Of a stretch of DNA of 7,169 nt, positions 6,037-7,169 are shown piece after piece; the first letter of the stretch is position 1; the number at the start of each line of letters is the position of its first letter. Both the position numbers and the translations under genes were made by a program. Under the pieces are notes generated by a model that ran no database searches, had not been told where the DNA came from, and saw only the letters and a list, made by a program, of their open reading frames with translations. The stretch lies in NCBI GenBank assembly GCA_030636545.1, contig DAOVWR010000059.1, positions 1 to 7,169 of the forward strand, in the 5' to 3' direction. This DNA comes from Mycoplasmatota bacterium (lineage in GTDB: Bacteria; Bacillota_I; Bacilli_A; Izemoplasmatales; Izemoplasmataceae).

Positions 6037-6956
6037 TGTCTACTGTATTTATGTTTTCAGGACAAGGTTCTCAATACGTTGGTATGGGTAAAGAGTTATA
6101 TGAAAACTATGAAGTAGCTAAAAAAGTCTTTGATGAAGCAGATAGTATCTTAGGATATAGTATTAAAAATATTATGTTTAATAACGAAGAAAAACTCAAT
6201 GATACATTATATACACAAGTAGCAATGTTTACTTTATATTATGCAATACTTGAAGTATTGAAAAGTCATAATGTTAATGCTGAATATAGTATTGGATTAT
6301 CACTTGGAGAATATGGAGCGTTACTTCATAATGAAGTTTATGATTTTAAGACAGGATTAAAGATTCTTGAAAAAAGAGGACTCTTTATGTATGAGGCAGC
6401 AAAGCATGTCGAAGGTAAAATGAGTGCCATCTTAGCACTTGATGCTACTGTATTAGAAAATATCATAAATAGTGTAAATGGATTTGTTAAAATTGCCAAT
6501 TTTAACACCTATGGTCAATTAGTGATTTCGGGTGAAGAAAATGCTGTGTTAGAGGTTAATAAAATGGCCTTAGAGCAAGGTGCAAAAAGAGCGATTTTAT
6601 TAAATACTAGTGGACCTTTTCATACTAAATTGATGGAAGATGCAAGTGCAAAACTAGAAGATTATCTTACTGGTGTTGAGTTGCAAGAGCCAAGCAAGAA
6701 ATTGTTAGTAAATGTAACTGGTGATTTCTATTTAGAAAATATTAAAAGTAGTATGGTAAATCAAATTACTAGTAGTGTTTATTTTTATCAAATGGTTGAA
6801 AAATTAATAGAAGAAGGTGTTGATACTTTTATTGAAATAGGACCCAAAAGAACATTATGTGGATTTGTGAAAAAAATCAATCGAAAAATAAACATTTATA
6901 ATGTTGAAGATATGGCATCATTAAACAAATTACTAGATTTCTTGAAGGAGGAATAA
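6036..6956 (+). CDS. fabD: Malonyl-CoA:ACP transacylase
   Basis: FabD moves malonyl from CoA to the ACP phosphopantetheine arm, supplying the extender unit for FabH and the elongation synthase. The 306-residue protein (E. coli about 309) opens with VFMFSGQGSQYVGMG. It has the nucleophile Ser89 in GLSLGEYGAL, Arg114 in KRGLFMYEA, which binds the malonyl carboxylate, and His196 in GPFHTKLM. FIEIGPKRTLCGFVKK near the end is also typical. Many proteobacterial FabDs have GHSLGEY; Leu in place of His is common in Gram-positive versions as I recall, so it is not a defect. The start is GTG at 6036, overlapping the fabK stop by one base (TAGTG), with GGAG (6025-6028) 7 nt upstream. The next in-frame Met would leave almost nothing before the GQGSQ motif. 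Confidence 0.96.
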   Translation: MSTVFMFSGQGSQYVGMGKELYENYEVAKKVFDEADSILGYSIKNIMFNNEEKLNDTLYTQVAMFTLYYAILEVLKSHNVNAEYSIGLSLGEYGALLHNEVYDFKTGLKILEKRGLFMYEAAKHVEGKMSAILALDATVLENIINSVNGFVKIANFNTYGQLVISGEENAVLEVNKMALEQGAKRAILLNTSGPFHTKLMEDASAKLEDYLTGVELQEPSKKLLVNVTGDFYLENIKSSMVNQITSSVYFYQMVEKLIEEGVDTFIEIGPKRTLCGFVKKINRKINIYNVEDMASLNKLLDFLKEE

Positions 6957-6958
6957 TT

Positions 6959-7169
6959 ATGAGTTCTTTTAAAGATCAAACAGTTATTGTAACTGGTGGA
7001 AACACAGGAATAGGAAGAGAAATATGTTTGCATTTCGCAGCTCGAAAAGCAAACATAGTTATTAACTATTTATTCGAAGAAGAAAAAGCAATTGATTTAT
7101 TAACGCATATTGAAAACCTTGGTGGTAAAGGTATCATCATTAAAGGTGATGTATCAATATTAGAAGATA
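6959..7169 (+). CDS. fabG: 3-oxoacyl-ACP reductase, SDR family (5' part only)
   Basis: The first 70 codons of a short-chain dehydrogenase/reductase run off the right edge. The start ATG at 6959 has AAGGAGG (6945-6951) 7 nt upstream, inside the end of fabD, and lies 2 nt after the fabD stop. A Rossmann beta strand (QTVIVTGG) leads into the TGxxxGxG cofactor loop TGGNTGIG (residues 12-19). NIVINY and KGDVS (Asp64) mark the next two strands. The catalytic Ser-Tyr-Lys lies beyond the edge. FabG reduces 3-oxoacyl-ACP with NADPH, the step after condensation, and fabD-fabG is a classic gene pair. The loop has Asn-Thr where E. coli FabG has Ser-Arg, and parts resemble glucose-1-dehydrogenase-like SDRs. 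The family is certain; the exact FabG assignment rests on context. Confidence 0.8.
   Translation, partial: MSSFKDQTVIVTGGNTGIGREICLHFAARKANIVINYLFEEEKAIDLLTHIENLGGKGIIIKGDVSILED

Noticed and set aside
6291..6311. FabD active-site motif GLSLGEY instead of GHSLGEY as a defect
   Set aside because: Ser89, Arg114 and His196 are intact, and Leu before the nucleophile is a frequent Gram-positive variant to my knowledge.
1..7169. Alternative genetic code with TGA as tryptophan
   Set aside because: All proteins read through under the standard bacterial code with Trp encoded by TGG. TGA is simply absent both as stop and as sense, and nine stops are too few to infer reassignment.
1..7169. Mobile elements, CRISPR arrays, tRNA or rRNA genes
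   Set aside because: No transposase-like frames, spaced repeats or structured RNA gene signatures are visible. The window is almost fully occupied by the listed genes.

Overview
The window is a compact, one-directional type II fatty acid biosynthesis locus from a low-GC (roughly one-third G+C by eye) Gram-positive-type bacterium. Four things point to Bacillota or a non-parasitic relative of the Mollicutes: strong AGGAGG-type ribosome binding sites, AT-rich codon choice, the FMN enoyl reductase FabK instead of FabI, and four separate acetyl-CoA carboxylase subunit genes. I cannot name a genus. All Trp codons I found are TGG. The nine visible stops are TAA (5) or TAG (4), never TGA, which is suggestive but too few to mean much.

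Bases 1-461 hold two tandem acyl carrier protein (ACP) genes. The first enters from the left edge, so only its C-terminal end is present. The second (199-426) is complete, with its own sigma-A-type promoter (TTGACA-17-TAAAAT). Each gene ends in an intrinsic terminator whose stem begins inside the last codons. Gene and terminator are a tandem duplication with a 334-nt period. Differences between the two terminator stems compensate each other, so the structure is under selection. A 19-nt near-perfect palindrome (461-479) of unknown role follows the second terminator.

Bases 502-4118 are accB-accC-accD-accA: biotin carboxyl carrier, biotin carboxylase and the two carboxyltransferase subunits, together making malonyl-CoA. 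Bases 4131-7169 are fabH-fabK-fabD and the start of fabG (cut by the right edge): initiation, enoyl reduction, malonyl transfer to ACP, and keto reduction. From accB onward, neighbours overlap by 1-8 nt or lie 2-12 nt apart, with several stop codons embedded in the next Shine-Dalgarno sequence. This is one polycistronic unit with translational coupling. The dehydratase (fabZ) and the elongation condensing enzyme (fabF) are absent and may lie downstream.

I see no new enzyme system; every gene belongs to a well-known family. The less ordinary content is in RNA and regulation: the duplicated, covarying ACP terminators, the lack of a convincing accB promoter, the orphan palindrome before accB, an 18-bp imperfect hairpin inside the accB linker coding region, and an SDR (fabG position) with an atypical cofactor loop.
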